From Enterovibrio norvegicus_B (GTDB lineage: Bacteria > Pseudomonadota > Gammaproteobacteria > Enterobacterales > Vibrionaceae): a stretch of DNA of 64,000 nt. Location: positions 1-64,000 of the forward strand of contig NZ_MDAG01000024.1 in NCBI RefSeq assembly GCF_002876705.1, given 5' to 3'. Both the position numbers and the translations under genes were made by a program. The notes beneath the pieces were generated by a model that had not been told where the DNA came from, did not search any database, and worked only from the letters and a program-made list of their open reading frames with translations. Positions 8,681 through 17,101 of the stretch are shown here, piece by piece (the first letter of the stretch is position 1; each line of letters starts with the position of its first letter).

Positions 8681-8746
8681 TTAGAAAACAAGCAAAACCG
8701 CCAGCGTCACACTCAAACAGAGCCAGTTCAATTGACTTAGGGACAT
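8681..8746 (-). CDS. 21-residue membrane microprotein with strong ribosome-binding site
   Basis: An ATG at 8746 is preceded by AAAGGAG with a 7-base spacer, the best type of Shine-Dalgarno. The peptide starts MSLSQLNWLCLSVT and ends AVLLVF before TAA, so almost all of it is one hydrophobic helix with a single Cys. A candidate promoter lies just upstream on the same strand (GTGAAC at 8794-8789, TATAAA at 8772-8767, 16-base spacer), which would leave a leader of only about 20 bases. A terminator follows. The unit is complete as a dedicated microprotein gene. I do not recognise a family; a leader peptide is unlikely because a full terminator comes before cnoX. Confidence 0.6.
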   Translation of the reverse strand: MSLSQLNWLCLSVTLAVLLVF

Positions 8747-8766
8747 AGCCCGGCTCCTTTGGGGGA

Positions 8767-8794
8767 TTTATAATTTTTTGTGGTCCCCGTTCAC
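8767..8794 (-). promoter_or_regulatory. Candidate sigma-70 promoter of the microprotein gene
   Basis: Minus strand: -35 GTGAAC (8794-8789), 16 bases, -10 TATAAA (8772-8767). Transcription would start about 5 bases ahead of the Shine-Dalgarno. It also overlaps a GGGGA/TCCCC pair that could form a small hairpin in DNA or in a longer transcript. Confidence 0.4.
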
Positions 8795-8937
8795 GGCCTG
8801 ATCCGACACTCATCACATTAATTTGGTTGTAGGGGGCAGGTGTTTCACGGTACAGGAGCTATGTTACCCAGCATTTATGACAAGAATGTGACGGTGAAGT
8901 CATGATCTTCCGATTTATTTTTGCGATCTAACTAGCA

Positions 8938-9765
8938 TCAACCACCTTTCGCCAAGATCTTGTCGAGCATTCTCGATGGAAGTAGCCTTTTACAGAGCGC
9001 CATGTATTGCGTGGGTTTGGTGACGCGATAACGAATTTTAGGTGTTGCAGCCGTCAGTGCGTGAAGCAGTGGAGGCACGATCGCCTCAGCCGGTAAGGTG
9101 TACTTGTTGGTTGAATGTTCGCTTTCAAGGCGGTCTTTTTGCGATAGATAGGCGTTGGTGAAGCGACTTGTATCAATGTTTATCGCGCGATGAAATGCCG
9201 CGAGGGCATTTGCGCGAAAGCGACTTTCGATAGGGCCAGGCTCGATCAAACTGATTTGAATGGGCGTATCAGCAAGCTCAAGTCGGATGGTGTCTGTCCA
9301 GCCTTCAATCGCAAATTTGCTGGCGTTGTATGCGCCGCGAAATTTCAACGCGATGATGCCAAGCACAGAACTGTTTTGAATGATCCTTCCTTTGCCGTTA
9401 GCACGCATCATTGGGATCACTGCTTGTGTGAGTGTGTGCCAGCCGAAGAAGTTGGCTTCAAATTGCTCGCGCAGGGCATCCGTCGGAAGATCCTCCAATG
9501 CGCCGGGCTGTCCATACGCCCCGTTATTGAATAACCCATACAGTTTTCCGCCAGTGTGTGCCTTGACGGTTTCAACCGCCGCGAGAATGCTGCCGGTGTC
9601 AGCAAGATCGAGTTTTATGCAGTGCAAACCTTCTTGTTGAAGACGCGCAACGTCTTCGTCTTTTCGGCAAGACGCGATGACATCAAAGCCTTCCTTTACC
9701 AATGCATGGGCGCACACATAGCCAATACCCGTTGAACATCCTGTGATGAGAACCGTGTTATTCAT
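8938..9765 (-). CDS. ybbO: Short-chain dehydrogenase YbbO-like
   Basis: 275 residues of a classical short-chain dehydrogenase: the NAD(P)-binding TGCSTGIG at residues 8-15, a CRK after beta-2 that suggests NADP, FNNGAYG in place of the NNAG motif, catalytic Ser in QNSSVLG and YNASK with the catalytic Tyr and Lys. The C terminus (KRLLPSRMLDKIL) matches E. coli YbbO closely as I remember it. YbbO is an NADP-dependent aldehyde reductase acting on long aliphatic aldehydes. The gene lies 20 bases downstream of tesA on the same strand, so a two-gene unit tesA-ybbO is likely. That would link acyl-chain release and fatty-aldehyde reduction. Confidence 0.85.
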   Translation of the reverse strand: MNNTVLITGCSTGIGYVCAHALVKEGFDVIASCRKDEDVARLQQEGLHCIKLDLADTGSILAAVETVKAHTGGKLYGLFNNGAYGQPGALEDLPTDALREQFEANFFGWHTLTQAVIPMMRANGKGRIIQNSSVLGIIALKFRGAYNASKFAIEGWTDTIRLELADTPIQISLIEPGPIESRFRANALAAFHRAINIDTSRFTNAYLSQKDRLESEHSTNKYTLPAEAIVPPLLHALTAATPKIRYRVTKPTQYMALCKRLLPSRMLDKILAKGG

Positions 9766-9785
9766 TCTTATGTATTTCCTTGTTT

Positions 9786-10382
9786 TTACAGGTTTGGCGT
9801 AATGTGTTCTTGCATGAAATCAGCAATCCACGGTTGAGCAATGGCTTTAGGGTGAAGGCCGTCTTGCATCATCCAACCTTCCGTCATCACGACTTTCTCC
9901 ATAAAGAAGGGAATAAGTGGGATTTGCATTTCTTTACTTAACTCTGGATAGATATCTGCAAAAGCATTGCTGTATCGTTGACCATAATTAGGTGGGATTT
10001 GAATTTGCATGAGCATGACTTTAGCGCCACTTTCTTGGCTCAAAGTGATCAATTCAGTCAGGTTCTCGCGTATTTGCTTTGGCGGAAACCCGCGTAATCC
10101 GTCATTCGCGCCAAGTTCAATCACCACCCACGCCGGATCATGCTGTTCGAGTAAGGCGGGAAGGCGGTCAAGGCTGTTGCCACTGGTGTCGCCTGAAATA
10201 CTGGCATTGACCACTTTGGTTACCGTGCCTTGGCCGACCAATTGAGGCTCTAGAAGGCTAGGCCAACTTTTTTCAATCGCCATTTGATAGCCAGCACTCA
10301 AGCTATCTCCAAGTACAAGCAATGTCTGTCCGACGGCGCTTTGACTGATAATCAAAAGACAAAAAGAAAGGATGCGAATCAT
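9786..10382 (-). CDS. tesA: Thioesterase I / lysophospholipase L1 TesA
   Basis: 198 residues from the chosen ATG at 10382. A signal peptide covers residues 1-18 (SQSAVGQ). Four SGNH blocks are visible: GDSLSAGYQ with the nucleophile Ser, a Gly before DTSGN, ELGANDGLRG with the oxyanion Asn, and DGLHP with the Asp/His pair. It should act in the periplasm on acyl-CoA or ester substrates. An upstream extension of 23 codons is open, but the start at 10382 has a GGAG 5 bases before it and a normal signal peptide. Its start codon overlaps that of ybbA on the other strand in a single CATG. Confidence 0.93.
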   Translation of the reverse strand: MIRILSFCLLIISQSAVGQTLLVLGDSLSAGYQMAIEKSWPSLLEPQLVGQGTVTKVVNASISGDTSGNSLDRLPALLEQHDPAWVVIELGANDGLRGFPPKQIRENLTELITLSQESGAKVMLMQIQIPPNYGQRYSNAFADIYPELSKEMQIPLIPFFMEKVVMTEGWMMQDGLHPKAIAQPWIADFMQEHITPNL

Positions 10383-11058
10383 GACAACTCCAGTGATCAG
10401 GGCGAATAACGTCACGAAAACAGTGACAACGAATGCACAGACTCTGACCATTCTGCAGGATGTTTCCCTTCAGGTCGAGCAGGGTGAAAGTATTGCTTTG
10501 GTTGGGGTTTCTGGTGCAGGTAAATCTACCTTAATGACATTGTTGGCTGGATTAGATACTCCAAGCACCGGAGAAATCGAGCTTCTCGGTAAGCCGCTTA
10601 GTCAACTGGATGATGATGGACGCGCCGCACTTCGCGCCGAATCCATTGGGTTTGTTTTCCAAAGCTTCCTGCTTGTTCCTTCATTGAATGCGCTCGAAAA
10701 CGTCATGCTCCCTTGCACCATTCGCGGCGATGACGAAGACGAAGACCGTGCACTCGAATTGCTTGCCTCTGTGGGCTTAAAAGGGCGTGAAACACACCTC
10801 CCTTCTCAACTTTCAGGCGGTGAGCAACAACGCGTTGCCATTGCGCGTGCGTTCATGACGCGCCCTCGCGTGCTGTTTGCTGATGAACCGACTGGCAACC
10901 TTGACCAACATACCGCGGCGACGGTGATCGATTTACTTTTCTCGCTTAACCGCGATCACGGGACGACGCTGATTCTTGTTACGCATGATCCTGCATTGGC
11001 GGATCGCTGCACGCGCACTTTACACATCAACGCGGGTGAGCTGGCGGGGGTTGCATGA
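10381..11058 (+). CDS. ybbA: ABC transporter ATP-binding protein YbbA
   Basis: 225 residues. It has Walker A GVSGAGKST, a Q-loop in VFQSFLLVPSLNALENV, signature LSGGEQQRVAIARAF, Walker B VLFADEPTGNLD and the switch His in VTHD. This is the LolD/MacB-like subfamily that pairs with FtsX-type permeases. An ATG at 10372 is also in frame, but AAAGG then abuts it, whereas it stands 10 bases from the ATG at 10381. The gene overlaps ybbP by 4 bases (ATGA). In E. coli this pair sits beside tesA and may extract a lipid or acyl product; the transported substrate remains unproven. Confidence 0.92.
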   Translation: MTTPVIRANNVTKTVTTNAQTLTILQDVSLQVEQGESIALVGVSGAGKSTLMTLLAGLDTPSTGEIELLGKPLSQLDDDGRAALRAESIGFVFQSFLLVPSLNALENVMLPCTIRGDDEDEDRALELLASVGLKGRETHLPSQLSGGEQQRVAIARAFMTRPRVLFADEPTGNLDQHTAATVIDLLFSLNRDHGTTLILVTHDPALADRCTRTLHINAGELAGVA

Positions 11059-13496
11059 GCGAATCTCGGAATAAAAAGAAAGGCACCTTAGTGTGGCGCT
11101 GGGCGTGGCGTGAATTATTTCATGGCCAGCTCTGGCCCGTTGTTGCTGCGTTAGCGCTGATCATCGCGTGTGTGTTTGCCTTATCAGCATTGGCAGGGCG
11201 CATTGAATCTGTGTTAACTCAGCAAGGCCGATCGATGTTGGCTGCCGATTTGGTGCTGAGAAGTAATCAGCCTCTCACTGATCAAACCCTCGCAAACTTC
11301 GAAACCTTAGATGTCGAAGTGTCAGATCAAACCCGATTTGGCACCATGGCGTTTAGCCAAGACAACATGCAGCTCATCAGCGTGAAGGCGGTTGAAAGTA
11401 ACTATCCGCTGCGTGGAAACCTTGAGTTGCAAGCCGATTCTGCCATGCACGACAGCGTGAAACCTGGCGAACTTTGGCTAGAAGAGCGTTTGTTTACCTT
11501 ACTGGATGTCCAAGTGGGTGACAGCGTGGACGTGGGGGATGTCAGCCTGCAAGTGTCAGGCTTGATCGTCTCTGAGCCAGAACTCTCGTTTAACCCATTT
11601 AGCCAAATGCCTGCTGCCATGATGCACCAAAGCGATGTTGCTGCGGCAGGGGTAGTACGCCCGGGAAGCCGTGTTAACTACCGTTATTTCTTCAGTGGCG
11701 ACAACAGCGAACTTGATGCGGTAAAAGCGGTGTATTCGGTGGCTGAGGGGCAACGTTGGATTGATGAAAATACCGGGGATCGCACCGGTGACATGCTGGA
11801 TCGCAGTCGCGGGTATTTGTCGCTCACGGTTGTTCTTGTGATCATTATGGCAGCCGCGACCTTGCTGCTCACCTGTCAGCATTATGTGGATAGCCGCACC
11901 CAAACCCTTGCTATGGTGAAAAGCCTTGGGGCGCAACGAAGCTGGGTAAGACGTTGGCTTGGCCGACAACTCGTCATGTTAATGCTGATGGCAACCGTAT
12001 TGGGGCTGTCGTTTGGTGCTGCGTTGGAATACCTGCTTCGCTTACCGTTGGCCGATGTGTTGCCATCGCCGCTACCAAGTTATGGTTTGTTGCCTTGGTT
12101 CTTAGGGCCATTGGTCGCCTTGCTGGTGGCCTTGCCTGCACTGGGCATTCCGCTCATTCGCTTGATCGACGCACCCGCATTGAGTGTGTTGCAATCGCAA
12201 GGGGCAGTGAAAGCAAGAAAGAGCCCTTGGAGTTGGTTGCTCGCTTCCGTGCCTATTTTTGCGTTGGTGGCTTGGTCTTATGACAACCGCTTGCTGTGGC
12301 TAGTGTTGGCAGCGCTGGTGGTGATGTTGAGCTTACTTGCTGCCATTGGCGTGATGGTGCTGCGTTTTGCACAAAAGCGTGTCACCCAACCTGCGTTCAA
12401 ATTGGCCTTGAGCCGCATTACCCGTAACCCCGCGTCGAGTGGTGCGCAGCTTGGTGCGCTGGCCACTTCGTTCATGTTGCTGTCGATCATCTGGTTGCTG
12501 CGTACCGATTTGCTGGAAGATTGGCAGCAAACGTTGCCGCCGGATGCACCCAATGTGTTTGCGTTGAACATCGCGAAATCTGAACTAGACGATTACGTTG
12601 GGCGTTTGGATGCCAACAACCTTGAACGCTCTGAAGCGTATCCGATCATTCGAGGGCGCTTGGTGGCAAACAATGGCAATCGTTATGCGGATATGGAACC
12701 GAATCGCGAGGAGCGTGATGAAGCCCTTCGCCGCGAGTTGAATTTCACATGGCGTGATGAACTGCCTACACATAACGCATTGCTTGAAGGCACATGGCCA
12801 ACGAAAGGCGGCGTGTCGGTGGAAAGTGGCATTGCGGAGCGACTCGGGTTGCGGATGGGCGATGAACTGACGTTCAGTGTGAACAGCCAAGAATTCATTG
12901 CCACTATTAACTCAGTGCGCGATGTGGAATGGCGCAACATGAAGCCAAATTTCTACTTCATTTTCGACCCCAAACTGGTCGAGAGTTTACCTGCAAACTG
13001 GCTGGTGAGCTTCCGCCTTGAAAGCGAGCAGAGCGACATCGTTAACCAGCTTGGACGTGATTACCCAACCATTACCTTGTTGGATTTGCGTACCATGAGT
13101 GGGCGCATTCAAGTGATGTTGCGCCAAGTGAGCTTATCGCTGTCGGTGCTAGCCGGTCTTGCTGTCGTCAGCGGGCTGTTGCTGCTGCTCACGCTCCTGC
13201 GGATCACGCTCTCGGAAAGGCAGCGAGAAATCATGCTCTATCGCACCTTGGGCGCGAGCAAAAAACGCATCAACACCACGCTTTGGGCGGAATACGGCAT
13301 CATGGCCTTGGTGTCAGGTTGCATGGCTGTGGGCGGGGCAGAACTTGCGATGGCTGCATTGCTTAAGTGGGGCGTTGAGCTGCCTGTTCGTTTGCACCCT
13401 GAGGTGTGGTTGAGTCTGCCTATGATTGCGGTTGGCTTGGTGTTTATGACGGTCGCGTGGATGCTGCGTGGCTTGCTTGAGCCATTGAAACGTTAA
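11055..13496 (+). CDS. ybbP: FtsX-like ABC permease YbbP
   Basis: 813 residues, one large permease with about ten membrane spans. A first span lies near residues 25-45. A large periplasmic domain follows. A FtsX-type block (LSLTVVLVIIMAAATLLLTC) is followed by SLGAQRSWVRRW, the coupling-helix region. A second half ends with LSLSVLAGLAVVSGLLLLL and RTLGASKKRINTTLW. It is the sole permease subunit next to YbbA and is translated by stop/start overlap with it. The inferred role is movement of a hydrophobic compound at the inner membrane. A terminator follows 24 bases after the stop. Confidence 0.9.
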   Translation: MSESRNKKKGTLVWRWAWRELFHGQLWPVVAALALIIACVFALSALAGRIESVLTQQGRSMLAADLVLRSNQPLTDQTLANFETLDVEVSDQTRFGTMAFSQDNMQLISVKAVESNYPLRGNLELQADSAMHDSVKPGELWLEERLFTLLDVQVGDSVDVGDVSLQVSGLIVSEPELSFNPFSQMPAAMMHQSDVAAAGVVRPGSRVNYRYFFSGDNSELDAVKAVYSVAEGQRWIDENTGDRTGDMLDRSRGYLSLTVVLVIIMAAATLLLTCQHYVDSRTQTLAMVKSLGAQRSWVRRWLGRQLVMLMLMATVLGLSFGAALEYLLRLPLADVLPSPLPSYGLLPWFLGPLVALLVALPALGIPLIRLIDAPALSVLQSQGAVKARKSPWSWLLASVPIFALVAWSYDNRLLWLVLAALVVMLSLLAAIGVMVLRFAQKRVTQPAFKLALSRITRNPASSGAQLGALATSFMLLSIIWLLRTDLLEDWQQTLPPDAPNVFALNIAKSELDDYVGRLDANNLERSEAYPIIRGRLVANNGNRYADMEPNREERDEALRRELNFTWRDELPTHNALLEGTWPTKGGVSVESGIAERLGLRMGDELTFSVNSQEFIATINSVRDVEWRNMKPNFYFIFDPKLVESLPANWLVSFRLESEQSDIVNQLGRDYPTITLLDLRTMSGRIQVMLRQVSLSLSVLAGLAVVSGLLLLLTLLRITLSERQREIMLYRTLGASKKRINTTLWAEYGIMALVSGCMAVGGAELAMAALLKWGVELPVRLHPEVWLSLPMIAVGLVFMTVAWMLRGLLEPLKR

Positions 13497-13520
13497 ACTC
13501 TCACTAGCATTGAAACGACA

Positions 13521-13550
13521 AAGGCACGCATTAGCGTGCCTTTTTGTTTT
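13521..13550 (+). terminator. Rho-independent terminator of ybbA-ybbP
   Basis: AAGGCACGC (13521-13529) pairs with GCGTGCCTT (13534-13542) around ATTA and is followed by TTTGTTTT. It can also serve the convergent epimerase gene. Confidence 0.85.
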
Positions 13551-13586
13551 TATTGGCCGATCTAACACCTCATCGAGGGAAGGCGC

Positions 13587-14483
13587 TTATTGGCGAAGCA
13601 AACTGTCGAGTGCTGGGCGGATTTCTTTGTAGGTAAATTCAAACCCGTCTTCTTCTAACGCTTTTGGAATGGCTCGTTGCCCCTCTAACAAAAGCTGTCC
13701 TGCTTCGCCCAACATCAGTTTGATGGCAAATGCAGGCGTGAAAAGAATGTGTGGGCGCCCAAGAGACGCCGCAAGACTTTGGCTAAACTCGCGATTCGTT
13801 ACTGGGTTCGGCGCTGTGAGGTTAAATGCCCCTTCGTGTTCACTTTTTTCGAGAAGGTGCACGATGGCATTGGCCATGTCTTCGATGTGGATCCAAGGGA
13901 AGTACTGATTACCATCGCCGATAGCGCCACCTAATCCCAGTTGATATGGCAGTAACATTTTCTTCAATGCACCGCCTTCTTTGCTTAGGACAATGCCCGT
14001 TCTTAGCAAGCAAACTCGCGTTTTAGCGGGTCTTGCGCGCAAGGCGATTTTTTCCCAGTTTGCGCACACAGCATGGGCGAAATCCGTGGCATCCACCTCT
14101 AAAGATTCATCCACGACCGTGTCTTTTTGATCGCTGTAATAGCCAACCGCGGAACCGCTGATCAGCGTTTTCGGAGGATTCTCAGCCGTTAAAATACGAC
14201 TAACAATTTTTTCCGTGATGCCCCATCGGCTTGAGCAAATAATGCCTTTTTGCTGATCTGACCAACGTTTATCGACGATCGGTTCCCCTGCCAAATTAAT
14301 CACTGCGTCGATGTTATTGAAGTCGGTCAATTCATCGAGATCGGCAATGGTGGTAACGGTTGAAGGCAGTACGCTTTTCGCTTTTTGAGGCGAACGCGTC
14401 AGCACGGTGATTTCGTGGTCACCGAGTTTGCTGATCAAAGTGCGGCCAATCAGACCTGTCCCACCAGTAATTAGAATGTGCAT
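13587..14483 (-). CDS. yfcH: TIGR01777-type NAD-dependent epimerase YfcH
   Basis: 298 residues of an extended-SDR fold: TGGTGLIGRTL near the N terminus for dinucleotide binding, AVINLAGEPI typical of the TIGR01777/YfcH group, and GSAVGYYSD with the catalytic Tyr region. The C terminus (AIPKALEEDGFEFTYKEIRPALDSLL) is the DUF1731 tail of this family. The substrate is not established for the family. It stands alone, convergent with ybbP and divergent from the DUF1538 operon with a 195-base gap. Confidence 0.9.
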   Translation of the reverse strand: MHILITGGTGLIGRTLISKLGDHEITVLTRSPQKAKSVLPSTVTTIADLDELTDFNNIDAVINLAGEPIVDKRWSDQQKGIICSSRWGITEKIVSRILTAENPPKTLISGSAVGYYSDQKDTVVDESLEVDATDFAHAVCANWEKIALRARPAKTRVCLLRTGIVLSKEGGALKKMLLPYQLGLGGAIGDGNQYFPWIHIEDMANAIVHLLEKSEHEGAFNLTAPNPVTNREFSQSLAASLGRPHILFTPAFAIKLMLGEAGQLLLEGQRAIPKALEEDGFEFTYKEIRPALDSLLRQ

Positions 14484-14678
14484 TGTTAACCTTTTGCGCT
14501 GGGCTGTTGTATTGAGTATGCATTCAAATGGTTAAATGATCATTCCAGACGTGTCTTTCGTTCAGGTTTTAAGCGAAACCTTGCTAACTCAATCACCCTA
14601 TTCAGATTGTGGTATGGATAATTTTGTTACATCTGGTTACGTTTGTAGACAATTTAGCGACACCAAAATGGAGCGAGT

Positions 14679-15413
14679 GTGAAGGGAATCACTGCATTGC
14701 TATCCGCTATGTTGGGAAGTTTTAAAGACTTGCTCCCGATTATTTTGGTGATCGGCTTCTTCCAAGTGTTTGTGCTTCAACAACCCATGCCTGACCTCGC
14801 TTCTATCCTTGTTGGCCTTGTGCTGGTGGTGATGGGGCTTACCTTTTTTGTCTTCGGCCTAGAAATGGGTTTGTTTCCTATTGGCGAATCCATGGCGCAT
14901 GCACTTGCTCGAAAAGGCAGTGTATTTTGGCTGATGGTGTTTGCGTTCCTGCTCGGTTTTGGCACCACCATCGCCGAGCCAGCGCTTACGGCTGTGGCAG
15001 CGGAAGCGGCAGAAGTGGCTGCGGAAGGAGGCATGATCCCCATGGCGATGGAAGCGCAAGACAGCTATGCCAATGGCCTGAGGATAACGGTCGCGCTGTC
15101 TGTGGGGTTTGCCATCATGCTCGGTGTACTGCGTATCCTTAAAGGTTGGCCGATTCATCGCATCATCATTGGTGGTTATCTCTTGGTTGTTGCGATGACC
15201 ATGATCGCGCCCCGTTACATCATCGGTATCGCTTATGATTCTGGTGGCGTGACCACATCGACCATCACCGTGCCTTTAGTAACGGCGCTTGGCGTAGGCC
15301 TTGCCACAGTGATCAAAGGGCGAAACCCCATGGTGGATGGTTTTGGCCTGATCGCGTTTGCCTCACTTTCTCCGATGATTTTCGTCATGGTTTACGGAAT
15401 GGTGGCGATATGA
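14679..15413 (+). CDS. DUF1538 membrane protein, first copy
   Basis: 244 residues with about seven membrane spans and the DUF1538 hallmarks: GLEMGLFPIGESMA, FGTTIAEPALTAVAAEAAEVA and YDSGGVTTSTITVPLVTALGVG. The GTG start is used because GGAG lies 5 bases before it and no better start exists. DUF1538 proteins are predicted transporters of unknown substrate; the acidic and Thr/Ser-rich motifs within spans suggest ion or small-solute coupling. It is the first of four overlapping genes (DUF1538, DUF1538, P-II-like, CBS). The protein is a paralogue of its neighbour, and the two probably form a heterodimer. Confidence 0.9.
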   Translation: MKGITALLSAMLGSFKDLLPIILVIGFFQVFVLQQPMPDLASILVGLVLVVMGLTFFVFGLEMGLFPIGESMAHALARKGSVFWLMVFAFLLGFGTTIAEPALTAVAAEAAEVAAEGGMIPMAMEAQDSYANGLRITVALSVGFAIMLGVLRILKGWPIHRIIIGGYLLVVAMTMIAPRYIIGIAYDSGGVTTSTITVPLVTALGVGLATVIKGRNPMVDGFGLIAFASLSPMIFVMVYGMVAI

Positions 15414-16216
15414 CCTTGCTTCAATCCCTCATCCCTACCTTCATTGATACCTTTCTTTCGACCGTGCGCGATGTGTTTCCCATCGTGTGCATTTTGTTTG
15501 GTTTTCAATTTGCCGTGTTACGTCAGCCCATCGCGAACTTAAAACGTATCGTGTTTGGTTTTGCGTATGTGCTGTTTGGTTTAACGCTCTTTCTGATGGG
15601 GCTAGAAATGGCGTTGTTCCCGCTAGGGGAGTCCATGGCGATTCAGCTCACTGCGCCTGAATTCCTTTTTGGGGAAGGCGGCATCATGCCTGCACAAGTG
15701 CAATGGCAGCATTATTACTGGGTTTACATTTTCGCGGCTGCCATTGGCTTTAGTACCACGGTGGCGGAACCGTCGTTGATTGCGGTCGCCATTAAAGCGG
15801 CGCAAGTGTCAGGTGGTGCAATCAGCGTGAATGGATTGCGTTTTTCTGTCGCTTTGGGCGTATCCATTGGGATTTCACTGGGTTGCTATCGCATTGTGGA
15901 AGGCGACCCGATTCATTACTACATCATTGCTGGCTATGTGCTGGTGGTGATCCAAACCTTTTATGCACCGAAGTTTATTGTGCCACTGGCCTATGACTCC
16001 GGAGGGGTGACAACATCAACGGTGACAGTGCCTTTGGTGACAGCTCTTGGTCTTGGTCTTGCGTCTACGGTACCTGGGAGAAATCCCATGATTGATGGTT
16101 TTGGGTTAATTGCGTTTGCCAGTCTCTTTCCGATGATCACCGTTATGGGTTACGCCCAAATCACGGATTGGGTTGCTAGGCGTCAACGTGTCAGTAACGA
16201 AACGAGGGAATCCTAA
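15410..16216 (+). CDS. DUF1538 membrane protein, second copy
   Basis: 268 residues, similar over its whole length to the preceding protein: GLEMALFPLGESMAIQ, FSTTVAEPSLIAVAIKAAQVS and YDSGGVTTSTVTVPLVTALGLG. It keeps the same seven-span layout but has a longer loop near residues 75-100 (GEGGIMPAQVQW) and a charged cytoplasmic tail ending RQRVSNETRES. The start overlaps the previous stop (ATGA) and its stop overlaps the next start (TAATG), so expression is coupled. The tail could be where the P-II-like protein docks; that is inference. Confidence 0.9.
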   Translation: MTLLQSLIPTFIDTFLSTVRDVFPIVCILFGFQFAVLRQPIANLKRIVFGFAYVLFGLTLFLMGLEMALFPLGESMAIQLTAPEFLFGEGGIMPAQVQWQHYYWVYIFAAAIGFSTTVAEPSLIAVAIKAAQVSGGAISVNGLRFSVALGVSIGISLGCYRIVEGDPIHYYIIAGYVLVVIQTFYAPKFIVPLAYDSGGVTTSTVTVPLVTALGLGLASTVPGRNPMIDGFGLIAFASLFPMITVMGYAQITDWVARRQRVSNETRES

Positions 16217-16566
16217 TGCGGTTTAAATTGATCGTCGCTTTTATTGAAGATTCAAAAACAGATGCTGTGCTTGATGCGGCACGGAAAGCGGGGGCAACCG
16301 GGGCAACGGTCATCAATAATGCGCGCGGTGAAGGGCTGACAAAAAAGAAAACCTTCTTTGGCCTGACGCTGGATGTTCAACGCGATGTTGTCCTGTTTTT
16401 GGTTGAAGAACACCTTGCTCGCAGCATTCTCGAGACCATTAATGAAGTCGGGGAGTTTGATGCCAGTTCAGGGAAGGGGATCGCGGTACAGCTCGACGTG
16501 GAAGATGCTGTTGGCGTGGCACACCAAGTACAAGAACTCAGTACTGTGATTGAGGACGAGCTATGA
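16216..16566 (+). CDS. P-II-like signalling protein of the DUF1538 operon
   Basis: 116 residues with a ferredoxin-like P-II fold: MRFKLIVAFIEDSKTDAVLDAARKAG (beta1-alpha1), GATGATVINNARGEG leading into a basic T-loop-like stretch (TKKKTFFGL), and DVVLFLVEEHLARSILETI (beta3-alpha2). It lacks the GlnB uridylylation tyrosine context, so control is more likely by nucleotide or small-ligand binding. Its position between a putative transporter and a CBS-pair protein suggests that it gates transport, in the way GlnK blocks AmtB or PII-like proteins regulate carbon transporters. Confidence 0.85.
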   Translation: MRFKLIVAFIEDSKTDAVLDAARKAGATGATVINNARGEGLTKKKTFFGLTLDVQRDVVLFLVEEHLARSILETINEVGEFDASSGKGIAVQLDVEDAVGVAHQVQELSTVIEDEL

Positions 16567-16958
16567 AAGAGAGCAAATGCGTAAGAGAAGTGATGAAAAA
16601 CGATTTCGCACTTATCGATGGTTTAACAACGGTCGCCGAGGCCATTCGCATCGCCAGAAGCAAAGAAATTAAATGCCTGATCGTGAAAAAGCGCGATGAG
16701 AATGACGAGTATGGTTTGGTGCTAATGAACGACATCGCCAAGAAAGTGCTGTCGCAGAATAAATCGCCAGAGCGCGTGAATGTGTATGAAATCATGACCA
16801 AGCCAGCACTGGGCGTATCACCAGACATGAACGTAAAATACTGCGCGCGTTTGTTTGAGCGCTTTGGCATTAGCCGCGCACCCGTGGTCGAAAACGGCGA
16901 GATCAAAGGGATCGTGAGTTACAACAGCATTGTTATGTTTGGCATGTTGGCAGACTGA
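16563..16958 (+). CDS. CBS-pair protein of the DUF1538 operon
   Basis: 131 residues made of two CBS motifs: VREVMKNDFALIDGLTTVAEAIRIA with KCLIVKK, and VYEIMTKPALGVSPDMNVKYCARLFERFGISRAPVVENGEIKGIVS. CBS pairs bind adenosine nucleotides and act as energy or ionic sensors for attached transporters. It overlaps the P-II-like gene by 4 bases. Together they would give the DUF1538 pair two separate nucleotide-sensing subunits. No terminator with a T-run is seen directly after; a long-range inverted repeat (GTTTGTGGCG at 16973-16982, CGCCACAAAC at 17051-17060) lies in the 143-base convergent gap. Confidence 0.85.
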   Translation: MKESKCVREVMKNDFALIDGLTTVAEAIRIARSKEIKCLIVKKRDENDEYGLVLMNDIAKKVLSQNKSPERVNVYEIMTKPALGVSPDMNVKYCARLFERFGISRAPVVENGEIKGIVSYNSIVMFGMLAD

Positions 16959-17101
16959 TTGCGCTCAGTCTGTTTGTGGCGACTTTCCCCTGTATTATCC
17001 GCTTCTCATGTAGACAAACTACACATCGAAGCCTCAGCCTTGCACAAAGCCGCCACAAACTGCTGCAAAAATCATCACCAAAGGTCAACAGACCCTAGCC
17101 G

